From the NCBI RefSeq assembly GCF_005222675.1, contig NZ_STGE01000003.1, forward strand, positions 1 to 64,000: a stretch of 64,000 bases of DNA. The letters are read 5' to 3'. This document shows, piece by piece, positions 16,901-26,939 of the stretch (the first letter of the stretch is position 1; each line of letters opens with the position of its first letter). Source of the DNA: Mycolicibacterium sp. CR10 (GTDB lineage Bacteria; Actinomycetota; Actinomycetes; Mycobacteriales; Mycobacteriaceae). The notes under the pieces were generated by a model. That model was not told the DNA's origin. It searched no databases and worked only from the letters and a program-made list of their open reading frames with translations. The position numbers and the translations under genes are program-made.

Positions 16901-17118
16901 CTCTCGTCGCAGAGCTCCTCGACCAGATCCAGCGAGCAGGCATACAGTTTGCGGACTCCGCTGTAGTCGGCGTAGAACAGCGGGCCGTGAAGCTCGGCGA
17001 GGATGTCGACGGGCAGCGCATAGGGTCGGCCGACCAGATCCGCCGGCGTCGGCAGCGTCGCACCGGCGCAGGGAACGTCGTCGAGCTGCGGGGGCGGAGC
17101 GGGGGCGAGATCGGCCAT
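13960..17118 (-). CDS. self-sufficient P450/NADPH-P450 reductase fusion (BM3/CYP102-like)
   Basis: 1052 aa. Heme domain about 1-455: ETLR at 318-321, heme loop FGTGARSCIG with Cys399. Flavodoxin domain about 480-625: ILHGSNLGTCRALA, SSYNGQPTDDA. FAD/NADPH reductase from about 660: RHYSIASSS, KGVASNHL, SAGTGVAPFCGFL, ending YVEDVWAG. This is the Bacillus P450 BM3 layout, which hydroxylates fatty acids or similar chains with NADPH and no partner. The I-helix reads AGQLTTS at 259-265 instead of the usual AGHETTS: the acidic residue before the conserved Thr is Leu. All other signatures are intact, so it is not a simple pseudogene. A 32-residue Pro/Ala linker joins the P450 and flavodoxin parts. 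Confidence 0.93.
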   Translation of the reverse strand: MADLAPAPPPQLDDVPCAGATLPTPADLVGRPYALPVDILAELHGPLFYADYSGVRKLYACSLDLVEELCDESRFAKNPTAGLARVRALAGDGLFTAYHGEPNWQKAHDVLLPGFSYAGLRNYHAAMLEINGQLVARWDASVGKQPVDVSGDLQKLAMDTVGLAGFGARFASYDHDGLAPVPQSFTDAFDELVTHGTTAEFEAELANLHAYFDELIDGHRAGSDGVDDLLYVMLGHDADGAPVLDQDNIRNQIMTFLIAGQLTTSELMPNAVYNLLHHPTVLSRVQAEVDAAFGADDDHLPSYDDVGKLTYLRQVLSETLRLSPPVLNFDRMALTDTVIGGRYPIGAGEAVTVLTGALHRQPEWGDNPELFDPDRFEPALAAARPGGLFKPFGTGARSCIGRQFALHEATLAIGRLVHRYRLVDSRHYVLHWDSQLSRRPVGFHLDLIRRTPAERRSPAPATTTPVAPAAASSSASRVKAGTTLAILHGSNLGTCRALASQLAEEATDLGCAATVAPLDDAAGRLPEADAILIVASSYNGQPTDDARAFVAWLLGDDAALEGTPRFAVLGVGDRNWADTYQAVPKHIDERLTELGGQRLVPRASADTSGDLNGTVEEFSTALWTAMSQHYGDPDAVAVTTDDEPLYDLHPIVGPVTAAIDARFEVEPMTVLVNDELVSADNALGQAKRYVRVALPEGLEYQTGDHLTVLADNPPDDVDAVLNALDIDPELRLSINPRRTSRRLIALDREVSVRELLTHFVELRKPATRSQLRRLAATNPCPPERQRLDELAEAADPCVLSPLECLRDFPACEVTGAELLELLEPMTPRHYSIASSSRRSPDVVALIVSVLGSPARSGAGLFKGVASNHLAGVAPGAQIRARVDPARQAFRAGADPEKNVILVSAGTGVAPFCGFLGDRLAAQQEGAPYSPALCFFGVRDPDVDYIFREQFEDADELGVVAMRPAFSRAPQNGVRYVQDRIAAEADEVWELLGDPAKDTHVFVCGDGGKMAPAVRQSFLDIYRARTGADESAARDWLIGLVESDHYVEDVWAG

Positions 17119-17200
17119 CCGGGCAGCATAGGGGCGTGCGGCTGCTTGGCGCTGTGGCTTCGTGCGAACCGCAAGCGGCTCTTCGGTCTCCGGTCTCCGG

Positions 17201-18310
17201 TCAGTCTCCGGTCGTGACGACGCCGTCGGCCACCGCCGTCTGATTTCCGCCGTCGTGTTTGGCGCGATACATCGCCGTATCGGCCTGTTCGATTAGGGCG
17301 CGCACCACACCGCGCGCCTGCCCCTCCCGGACGCCGGCCGTCGACACCCCGATGCTCACGGTCGGCGCGCCCGCCGCGTCGCACTGAGCCACCGCCCGGT
17401 GCACGAGCTCGGCGACCCGCAGCACGGCACGGGTGCCGGCGTCGATCACCACGACGAACTCCTCGCCGCCGGTACGCGCGATCACCGACCGGACCCCGGC
17501 GACCGACACCGCGTCCCGCACCGCGTTGGCCACCGCGACCAGCACCCGGTCACCGGCATCGTGACCATGGCTGTCGTTGATGGCCTTGAACTTGTCGATG
17601 TCGACGGCCAGCACGCCGACCTGAGCCGCGCCCTGAGACACCAGCTCCTCGCTGTCGGCATCGAGGCCCCGCCGATTGAGCAGCCTGGTCAGTGGATCGA
17701 AATGGGCGTCGACCGCGCCGATGCGCAATGCCAACAGATAGGACTGGACGATCACCGGAACTCCGATGACGGTCGGTAGCAACGAGAGCAGCCGCACCGA
17801 AATCACCACATTCGGCGCGGTTGCCTCGGCCACGGCGATCGCACTGATGCACGCGAACGCCGCGGCCGTGAACATCAGGTGGAAAAGCAGCGCGCGTGGC
17901 CCGTGCGTGATCACGACATAGAGGCCGTTGGCGGCGAGAAGGGCCAGGCCGGGCATCGCGGTGAACGCGTCTGCGCAACACACCACGACTAAGAACACGG
18001 CGACGTCGGCGTAGATCGTGAACGCAGCGGACTGCCGCTCGGTCGGCCACGGGCCCCAGATCCACAACGCCCCGAGAACGGCCGAACTGCCCGCCACGAC
18101 GAGCACCACCGCCGGCGCGACTACCCCCTCGCGCAGCAGACCGCCGAGCATCGTCAACAGCGCCGTGCCGCCGTACATCAGGCTCATACTCCCGACAAAC
18201 ACCTGATGCACCCGCAGCACGCCGCGGGCACGCAGATGCCTTGCGGTCCATTCGAACTCGAACGGCTGACGCAACCACGTCCGCAGGTACTCCCGGACGC
18301 TGATTTCCAC
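17201..18310 (-). CDS. membrane-bound GGDEF diguanylate cyclase
   Basis: 369 aa. The first 200 residues form about six membrane helices (for example FVGSMSLMYGGTALLTMLGGLL and VAVFLVVVCCADAF). The GGDEF domain follows: FDPLTRLLNRRGLD, VDIDKFKAINDSHGHDAGDRVL, and the active loop ARTGGEEF, so the catalytic residues for making c-di-GMP are present. No RxxD inhibitory site precedes the loop. The membrane part resembles the MASE-like sensors seen in mycobacterial cyclases. It lies alone between the P450 fusion and the thioesterase gene. Confidence 0.88.
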   Translation of the reverse strand: MEISVREYLRTWLRQPFEFEWTARHLRARGVLRVHQVFVGSMSLMYGGTALLTMLGGLLREGVVAPAVVLVVAGSSAVLGALWIWGPWPTERQSAAFTIYADVAVFLVVVCCADAFTAMPGLALLAANGLYVVITHGPRALLFHLMFTAAAFACISAIAVAEATAPNVVISVRLLSLLPTVIGVPVIVQSYLLALRIGAVDAHFDPLTRLLNRRGLDADSEELVSQGAAQVGVLAVDIDKFKAINDSHGHDAGDRVLVAVANAVRDAVSVAGVRSVIARTGGEEFVVVIDAGTRAVLRVAELVHRAVAQCDAAGAPTVSIGVSTAGVREGQARGVVRALIEQADTAMYRAKHDGGNQTAVADGVVTTGD

Positions 18311-18329
18311 CGTTCCCCCTCGTGACCGG

Positions 18330-20942
<2,613 letters not shown>

Positions 20943-20943
20943 C

Positions 20944-21723
20944 GTGAGCATCCGCCCGCTGCGCCAGTCGGTGCGACCCAGCCCGATCTTCCTGGCCATC
21001 GTCGCGCTCACGGCCGTCGGCGGGGTCGTGGCGTGGCTCTCGGCGCAACAGATCAGGCCCATCGCCTACGTCGGCGTGTTCGTCTTCGTCATCTTCGGGT
21101 GGCTGGTATCGCTGTGTCTGCACGAATTCGGCCACGCCTACACCGCGTGGCGGTTCGGGGACCGCGACGTCGCCGCGCGCGGATACCTGACGCTCAACCC
21201 GTTGAAGTACTCCCACCCGCTGCTCTCGCTCGGGCTGCCCGTGCTGTTCATCGCGCTGGGCGGCATCGGCCTGCCCGGCGGTGCGGTGTACGTGCGCACC
21301 GGGTTCATGACGAAGCGGCAGAAAACTCTGGTCAGCCTGGCGGGTCCGGCCGTCAACCTGGTGTTCGCGGTGCTGATCCTCGTGGTGACCCGGCTGCTGT
21401 ACGACCCGGCGCACGCGGTGTTCTGGGCGGGGATGGCGTTCCTGGGCTTCCTGCAGGTCACCGCGTTCCTGCTGAACATGCTCCCGATCCCCGGCCTCGA
21501 CGGCTACGGCGCGCTGGAGCCGCACCTGAGCCCCGAGACGCAGCGTGCGCTGCAGCCCGCCAAGCAGTGGGGCTTCTTCATCCTGCTGATCCTGCTCATC
21601 GCGCCGCCGCTCAATCAGGCGTTCTTCTCGGCGGTGTACTGGCTGTTCGACCTGTCGGGCGTGCCCGCCGGACTGCCGGGCGACGGAGGTCGGCTGACGA
21701 GGTTCTGGTCGGCCTGGTTCTGA
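20944..21723 (+). CDS. M50 family (site-2-type) membrane metalloprotease
   Basis: 259 aa. The zinc site HEFGH lies in the third hydrophobic segment (SLCLHEFGHAYTAW) and the second metal motif is NMLPIPGLDGYGAL, where Asp is the third ligand. About five helices are visible. The family cuts peptides within the membrane; the substrate is not known. It corresponds to Rv0359. It starts with GTG one base after the upstream stop. Confidence 0.9.
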   Translation: MSIRPLRQSVRPSPIFLAIVALTAVGGVVAWLSAQQIRPIAYVGVFVFVIFGWLVSLCLHEFGHAYTAWRFGDRDVAARGYLTLNPLKYSHPLLSLGLPVLFIALGGIGLPGGAVYVRTGFMTKRQKTLVSLAGPAVNLVFAVLILVVTRLLYDPAHAVFWAGMAFLGFLQVTAFLLNMLPIPGLDGYGALEPHLSPETQRALQPAKQWGFFILLILLIAPPLNQAFFSAVYWLFDLSGVPAGLPGDGGRLTRFWSAWF

Positions 21724-21734
21724 GGCTTGCAACA

Positions 21735-21752
21735 TATGCGACTTTTCGCATA
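21735..21752. promoter_or_regulatory. perfect inverted repeat, probable metal-sensor operator of the zinc exporter
   Basis: TATGCGA (21735-21741) and TCGCATA (21746-21752) are exact complements around CTTT. The repeat lies between the M50 stop and the exporter ATG at 21764, only 11 bases before that start, so a bound protein would block initiation. The AT/GC half-site pattern resembles ArsR/SmtB-type operators; in M. smegmatis the zinc exporter at this locus is under SmtB control. Confidence 0.6.
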
Positions 21753-21763
21753 CATTGCCTCTC

Positions 21764-22657
21764 ATGGGAGCGGGACACGATCACGGCACTCGGGACACCC
21801 GGGTCTCCCGGATGGTCATCGCCGCAGCCATCCTGACCGTCTTCTTTCTGATCGAACTGACCACCGCGCTGGCGATCAACTCGATCGCGCTGCTGGCCGA
21901 CGCGGGCCACATGCTGACCGATCTGGTCGCCATGTTCATGGGACTGACCGCGGTGCTGCTGGCCAGGCATGGCAGCGCCTCACCGTCACGGACCTACGGA
22001 TGGCATCGCGCCGAGGTCTTCACCGCGGTCGCCAACGCCGTGCTGCTGCTGGGGATGGCCTGCTTCATCCTCTACGAGGCGTTCCGTCGACTCGGCGACG
22101 CACCCGAGGTCCCCGGGGTCCCGATGATCGTCGTCGCGCTGGCGGGCCTGCTCGCCAACGCCATCGTGGTGCTCCTGCTGCGCTCGCATTCCAAGGACAG
22201 CCTCGCGGTCAAGGGCGCCTACATGGAGGTCGTCGCCGACACCGTGGGCAGCGTCGGGGTGTTGATCGCCGGCATCGTCACCGTCACGACGTCGTGGCCG
22301 TACGCCGACGTGGTCGTCGCCGTGTTCGTGGCGCTGTGGGTGCTGCCCCGCGCCATCGCGCTGGCCCGGGCCGCGCTGCGAATCCTGTCCGAGACGTCAC
22401 CCAGCCACATCGACGTCGATGAACTGCGCACGGCGCTGTGTGCGGTGGACGGCGTCACCGAAGTGCACGATCTACACGTGTGGACCCTGGTGCCGGGCAA
22501 GGACATGGTCACCGCGCACCTGACCAGCAGCGGCGACTCCGCGCGCGTTCTCGACGACGCCCGTGCCGTGCTGAGCGCCCGCGGCCTGGCCCACTCGACG
22601 GTTCAGGTGGAGCCACCGGACGCGGCGGCCGACTGCGAGTGCGAGAGCAACCGCTAA
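21764..22657 (+). CDS. zitA: cation diffusion facilitator, zinc exporter
   Basis: 297 aa. CDF fold with six helices; the metal sites show LLADAGHMLTDLVAMFMG in helix 2 and KGAYMEVVADTVGSVGVLI in helix 5, the His-Asp/Asp-x-x-x-Asp-type site for zinc. The C-terminal cytoplasmic domain is ferredoxin-like (VDELRTALCAVDGVTEVHDLHVW) and ends with DCECES, which could bind metal. The N-terminus GAGHDHGTRD adds histidines. It exports zinc in exchange for protons. The symbol rests on position (beside fba, as zitA of M. smegmatis) and on family. ATG 21764 is preferred over an upstream TTG. Confidence 0.85.
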   Translation: MGAGHDHGTRDTRVSRMVIAAAILTVFFLIELTTALAINSIALLADAGHMLTDLVAMFMGLTAVLLARHGSASPSRTYGWHRAEVFTAVANAVLLLGMACFILYEAFRRLGDAPEVPGVPMIVVALAGLLANAIVVLLLRSHSKDSLAVKGAYMEVVADTVGSVGVLIAGIVTVTTSWPYADVVVAVFVALWVLPRAIALARAALRILSETSPSHIDVDELRTALCAVDGVTEVHDLHVWTLVPGKDMVTAHLTSSGDSARVLDDARAVLSARGLAHSTVQVEPPDAAADCECESNR

Positions 22658-22666
22658 ACGCGCCGG

Positions 22667-23083
22667 TCAGGACAGTCCGAGCTCCCCGCGGGCCGACGGG
22701 TCACAGTCGTCGAGCAGGTCGAGGCAGCGCTGGTACTCGGGGGTCTCGCCGATCGCCTCCGCGGCGCGCGCCAGCGCCGCGACGCACCGCAGGAAGCCGC
22801 GGTTGGGTTCGTGGCGGTAGGGCACCGGACCGAAGCCCTTCCAGCCGTTGCGCCGCAGCTGGTCGAGCCCGCGGTGGTATCCGGTGCGGGCGTAGGCGTA
22901 CGCGGTGATCGCCTTGTCGTCGTCGAGGGCGTCCTCGGCAAGGGTGGCCCAGGCGATCGAGGCCGAGGGATGCGCTGCCGCGACGATGGCCGGGTTCTCG
23001 GAGGCGTCCAGCTCGGCTTCTGCCTCAGGATCGCCTGGCAGCAACGTTGGTTCCGGTCCGAGGAGATCGCCCATCCGAGTCAT
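22667..23083 (-). CDS. DUF3151 family protein (Rv0360c-like)
   Basis: 138 aa, soluble and helical, with TAYAYARTGYHRGLDQLRRNGWKGFGPVPYRHEPNRGFLRCV and PEYQRCLDLLDDCDPSAR as its marker segments; these resemble TPR-like packing. The family is restricted to actinobacteria and has no known role. It matches Rv0360c. Three ATGs lie in a row (23092, 23083, 23074); I chose 23083 to match the usual N-terminus, and the long upstream extension in frame is a shadow of the gene at 23175. Confidence 0.82.
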   Translation of the reverse strand: MTRMGDLLGPEPTLLPGDPEAEAELDASENPAIVAAAHPSASIAWATLAEDALDDDKAITAYAYARTGYHRGLDQLRRNGWKGFGPVPYRHEPNRGFLRCVAALARAAEAIGETPEYQRCLDLLDDCDPSARGELGLS

Positions 23084-23174
23084 GGACCCCATTGTGCCGT
23101 GCGGCTGCGGGCGCTCGGCACCGCGGATGGCTAAGCTTCCGCCGTAGCGTTCGTAAGGGAGGACTGCAACAGGG

Positions 23175-23984
23175 ATGTCGAACCCCACAGGGCCTGAACA
23201 ACCGGAAAAGACCACCGACGAGGTGGCCGATCCCCCCGAAGGCTCGGACGCCGAGACGGAGATCCTGCCCGAGCCGGATCCCGAACACGAACCGGCCACC
23301 GAGATCTTCGAACCCCACACCGAGACCGACGATCCCTCGGCGGCGCCCGGCGAGCGGCGCTTCACCGCGCCGTCGGGGTTCGACGCGGGTTCCACACAGG
23401 TCATCCACCGGACGCCGGACCCGGCCACCGAGGTGTTCTCGACGACGGCAGCCGGTGACACCGAAGCGTTCGCCGCGCAGAAACCTGTTGCGCCACAGAT
23501 GATCCCGCCGCGCGGCGAGGCGCCGAAGCCGCCGAAGAAGCGACGCAGCTGGGGTTGGGTGGTGGCCATCGTGGTCATCATCGCGGCGCTGGCGGCCATC
23601 GCGATCCTGGGCACGATCCTGCTGACACGCAACAGTGCGCCCGCGGTATCGCAGGAGGAGATGGTCCGTTCGACGATCCAGGAATTCGACATCGCCGTGC
23701 AGAACGGCGACCTCGCCACGCTGCGCAGCATCACCTGCGGGACCACCCGCGACAGCTATGTCCGCTACGACCAGAAGGCATGGTCGGAGACTCATTCGCG
23801 GGTGGCCGCCGCCAAGCAGTACCCCGTGGTCGCCAGCATCGATCAGGTGGTGATCAACGGCGACCACGCCGAGGCCAACGTCACGACGTTCATGGCCTAC
23901 GCACCGCAGACCCGCTCGACGCGCAGTTTCGATCTGCAGTTCCGCGACGAGCAGTGGAAGATCTGCCAGGCTCCGACCGGCTAG
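23175..23984 (+). CDS. membrane protein with NTF2-like outside domain (Rv0361-like)
   Basis: 269 aa. Residues 1-115 are acidic and Pro/Glu/Thr-rich (TEILPEPDPEH and ATEIFEPHTETDD repeats), cytoplasmic and likely disordered, with several Thr-containing T-E-I/V-F units that look like forkhead-domain or kinase targets. One helix spans about 129-152. The rest is an NTF2-like domain with cysteines in RSITCGTTRDS and WKICQAPTG, a plan shared with the protein at 6666-7112. It is divergent from the DUF3151 gene and shares its stop CTAG palindrome with fba. Confidence 0.8.
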   Translation: MSNPTGPEQPEKTTDEVADPPEGSDAETEILPEPDPEHEPATEIFEPHTETDDPSAAPGERRFTAPSGFDAGSTQVIHRTPDPATEVFSTTAAGDTEAFAAQKPVAPQMIPPRGEAPKPPKKRRSWGWVVAIVVIIAALAAIAILGTILLTRNSAPAVSQEEMVRSTIQEFDIAVQNGDLATLRSITCGTTRDSYVRYDQKAWSETHSRVAAAKQYPVVASIDQVVINGDHAEANVTTFMAYAPQTRSTRSFDLQFRDEQWKICQAPTG

Positions 23985-25018
23985 CCGGCCGTCACGCTGC
24001 GGCCCGCGCTGTGCAGGTCGTTGCACGCCTCCACGACGCGCTCGCTCATCCCCGCCTCGGCCTTCTTGAAGTAGCTGCGCGGGTCATACACCTTCTTGTT
24101 GCCGACCTCGCCGTCGACCTTCAGCACGCCGTCGTAGTTGGAGAACATATGCCCGACGATCGGCCGGGTGAAGGCGTACTGGGTGTCGGTGTCGACGTTC
24201 ATCTTGACCACGCCGTACTTCAGTGAGTCCTCGATCTCGGACTTCAGCGAACCGGAGCCGCCGTGGAAGACGAAGTCGAACGGCTTGCTGCCCGCGGGGA
24301 GGCCGAGCTTGGCGGTGGCCACCTCCTGGCCTTCCTTGAGGACCTCCGGCTTGAGCTTCACGTTGCCCGGCTTGTACACGCCGTGCACGTTGCCGAAGGT
24401 CGCCGCGAGCAGGTACTTGCCGTGCTCGCCGGCGCCGAGGGCATCGATGGTCTTCTGGAAGTCCTCGGCGGTCGTGTAGAGCTTGTCGTTGATCTCGGCC
24501 TCGACGCCGTCCTCCTCGCCGCCGACCACCCCGATCTCCACCTCGAGGATGATCTTGGCCTCGGCCGCCAGCTTCAACAGCTCCTTGCCGATCTCCAGGT
24601 TCTCGTCGATCGGCACGGCAGAGCCGTCCCACATGTGCGACTGGAACAGCGGGTTCTGTCCTTTGGCAACGCGCTCGGCCGAGATCGCCAGCAGCGGTCG
24701 CACGTAGGTGTCCAGCTTGTCCTTGGGGCAGTGATCGGTGTGCAGCGCGACGGTGATGTCGTACTTGGCGGCGATGATGTGCGCGAACTCGGCGAGCGCC
24801 ACCGCGCCGGTGACCATCTCCTTGATGCCGAGTCCCGACGCGAATTCCGCACCGCCGGTGGAGAACTGGATGATGCCGTCGGACCCGGCATCCGCAAAGC
24901 CTTTGATCGCCGCGTTGACGCTCTCCGAGCCGACGCAGTTGATGGCCGGGAACGCGAAGGAGTGCTCCTTGGCTCGGCTCAGCATCTCGGCATAGACCTC
25001 GGGCGTGGCGATGGGCAT
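23981..25018 (-). CDS. fba: class II fructose-bisphosphate aldolase
   Basis: 345 aa, against 344 in M. tuberculosis (Rv0363c). Zinc-dependent aldolase interconverting fructose-1,6-bisphosphate with dihydroxyacetone phosphate and glyceraldehyde-3-phosphate. Seen: VALHTDHCPK with the first zinc His and catalytic Asp, EVEIGVVGGEEDGV, ATFGNVHGVYKPGN, FDFVFHGGSGS, and VVKMNVDTDTQYA. The start MPIATPEVYAEM at 25018 has GGAAGGGA upstream; a longer frame exists but is not needed. Its TAG stop and that of the convergent gene share the same four bases. Confidence 0.96.
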   Translation of the reverse strand: MPIATPEVYAEMLSRAKEHSFAFPAINCVGSESVNAAIKGFADAGSDGIIQFSTGGAEFASGLGIKEMVTGAVALAEFAHIIAAKYDITVALHTDHCPKDKLDTYVRPLLAISAERVAKGQNPLFQSHMWDGSAVPIDENLEIGKELLKLAAEAKIILEVEIGVVGGEEDGVEAEINDKLYTTAEDFQKTIDALGAGEHGKYLLAATFGNVHGVYKPGNVKLKPEVLKEGQEVATAKLGLPAGSKPFDFVFHGGSGSLKSEIEDSLKYGVVKMNVDTDTQYAFTRPIVGHMFSNYDGVLKVDGEVGNKKVYDPRSYFKKAEAGMSERVVEACNDLHSAGRSVTAG

Positions 25019-25103
25019 GGTGGTTCCCTTCCGAAAGATGTCCCGTGCAGTGTCCTCAGTATCGCAGTGCACCTAGCCTACGAGCAGCGCGTCTCCCCCG
25101 TAC

Positions 25104-26117
25104 CTAGACGGTCAGGACCATTCGGTACCGCGCACGGCCCTCGTCCATTTCCGTGAAGGCCTCGGCGGCCTGCGCCAGCGGGCGCTCCTCGATCAGCGCC
25201 CGCACCCCCGACAGCAGCGCGAAGTGCAGCGTCTCCTCCACGTCGCGCGACGTGCCCGACGGGTGACCTGTCACCGACAGCCCGGAGTTGATCAGGTCGA
25301 GCGGGCTGATCGGCAGGTTCTCGGGGGTGACCCCGACGGCGACCAGTTCACCTGCCGGCCCCAGGCCACCAACGGTCGCGGCCATCGCGGCGGCGTTGTT
25401 AGCAGTGGCCAGCACGACGGCGGCGCCGCCCAGGTTCTGCAGTTCGGCGGCGACATCCTGCGCGGTCGAGTCGATGTAGTGGTGGGCACCCAGCTGCGTG
25501 GCCTCCTCGGCCTTACCGGTGCCTCGGCCGATCGCCACCGTCTCGAACCCCATCGCCCGCGACCACTGGACACCGAGATGCCCGAGCCCGCCGATACCCA
25601 GGATCGCGACCACGTCGCCGGCCTTGGCGCGGGTCTGCCGCAGCCCGTTGAACGTCGTCACACCCGCGCAGCCCATGGGTGCGGCTTCGACGAACGACAA
25701 CCCCTCCGGGATCCGCGCCAGCGCGGTGACCGGGGCCGTCACCGACTCGGCGTAGCCACCCGGGTACTGCCAGCTGGGCACCTGCATGCGCTCGCACTGC
25801 ATGAAATAGCCCCTGCGGCAGGGGACACAGCGGTTGCAGTTGCCGCCGAACCAGCCGACGGCCACCCGGTCACCGACCGCGAAGTCCTCGACACCGTCCC
25901 CGACTTCGGCCACGGTTCCTGCGATCTCGTGCCCCAGCGTGATCGGCCACTGCAGGCCGGGAAAGTGGCCGGCGTGGAATTCCCGGTCGGTGCCGCACAC
26001 CCCGCAGGCGGCGACGGCGATGCGCGCGTGACCGTGGGGCGGCGGTTGCGTATCGACATCGACGAGGGTCAGCGGTTCGTTGGCGCCGGCGACCTGCACG
26101 GCCTTGTGGGTGGGCAT
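25104..26117 (-). CDS. zinc-dependent alcohol dehydrogenase
   Basis: 337 aa, MDR superfamily. Catalytic zinc ligands are in CGVCGTDREFHAG and GHEIAG; the structural zinc loop is CNRCVPCRRGYFMQC; the cofactor motif is ILGIGGLGHLGVQ; and GCAGVTTFNGL is the hinge region. This pattern matches the AdhP/AdhA class that oxidises small alcohols with NAD. It ends 85 bases before the fba start on the same strand. The start MPTHKAVQVAG at 26117 is chosen; the longer frame upstream overlaps the DedA promoter. Confidence 0.88.
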   Translation of the reverse strand: MPTHKAVQVAGANEPLTLVDVDTQPPPHGHARIAVAACGVCGTDREFHAGHFPGLQWPITLGHEIAGTVAEVGDGVEDFAVGDRVAVGWFGGNCNRCVPCRRGYFMQCERMQVPSWQYPGGYAESVTAPVTALARIPEGLSFVEAAPMGCAGVTTFNGLRQTRAKAGDVVAILGIGGLGHLGVQWSRAMGFETVAIGRGTGKAEEATQLGAHHYIDSTAQDVAAELQNLGGAAVVLATANNAAAMAATVGGLGPAGELVAVGVTPENLPISPLDLINSGLSVTGHPSGTSRDVEETLHFALLSGVRALIEERPLAQAAEAFTEMDEGRARYRMVLTV

Positions 26118-26214
26118 ACCCGACCCTAGAACGCAGCGCGGTCCGGCGTAACCCGCCGAGGGCTGATCGCACGAATTCTGGGCCCGCGGGACCACCCCGG
26201 TACCCTTGGAACCC

Positions 26215-26922
26215 GTGGTTGTCGACACTCTCGCGCTGATGCCCGATTTTCTGGACCCCATCAACCTCCTGAGCTACTTCGGTACCTGGGCGCTGGTCGG
26301 GTTGCTCGTGGTCGTGTTCGTCGAGTCCGGAGTGTTGTTCCCGATCCTTCCCGGCGATTCGCTGCTGTTCGTCGCGGGCATGCTCGCCGCAGGCACCGCC
26401 GCGGCGGCGCAGGACGGCACCGTGCAGGCGGATTTCCAGCTGTGGCAGCTGCTGGTCTTCATCCCGATCGCGGCCGTGCTCGGCGCGCAGGTGGGCTACT
26501 GGATCGGTCGCAATGTCGGCACCGCGATGTTCAAGCCGAACGCGCGGTTCCTCAAGCAGAAGTACCTCGACGAGGCCCACCTGTTCTTCGAGCAGCGCGG
26601 GCCGTTCGCGATCGTCATCGCCAGGTTCGTCCCGATCGTGCGCACGCTGGCACCGATCACCGCGGGCGCAGCCAAGATGAACTACGCGGTGTTCACGATC
26701 TACAACGCCGTCGGGGCCATCGTCTGGGGCGCCGGCCTGACGCTGCTCGGCTACTGGCTCGGCCGGTTCGAGGTTGTCCAGAGCCTGCTCGAGCCGATCA
26801 TCATCGGCATCGTCCTGCTGTCGGTGCTGCCGATAGCCCTCGAGTGGTACAAGCGCCGCAAGGCGGCCAAGGACGCCGGAATCCCGACGCCGCCGATGGA
26901 GGCCGACGAGCAGCCGACCTAG
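26215..26922 (+). CDS. DedA family (SNARE-associated) membrane protein
   Basis: 235 aa. The DedA core is clear: VVFVESGVLFPILPGDSLLFVAGMLAA, then FIPIAAVLGAQVGYWIGRNVG, the re-entrant IVIARFVPIVRTLAPITAGAAKMNY with the functional Arg residues, and FTIYNAVGAIVWGAGLTLLGYWLGR. These proteins recycle undecaprenyl phosphate or flip lipids. It matches Rv0364 by position beside fba. Two non-ATG starts are possible (TTG 26206, GTG 26215). It converges on the giant-gene operon, 17 bases away. Confidence 0.88.
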   Translation: MVVDTLALMPDFLDPINLLSYFGTWALVGLLVVVFVESGVLFPILPGDSLLFVAGMLAAGTAAAAQDGTVQADFQLWQLLVFIPIAAVLGAQVGYWIGRNVGTAMFKPNARFLKQKYLDEAHLFFEQRGPFAIVIARFVPIVRTLAPITAGAAKMNYAVFTIYNAVGAIVWGAGLTLLGYWLGRFEVVQSLLEPIIIGIVLLSVLPIALEWYKRRKAAKDAGIPTPPMEADEQPT

Positions 26923-26939
26923 GATCGGCCTTTCCAACC

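Noticed and set aside
13987..17217. 1076-codon open frame on the plus strand
   Set aside because: It is exactly antisense to the P450-reductase fusion, whose motifs are complete; the frame has no domain and arises from GC-rich codon bias.
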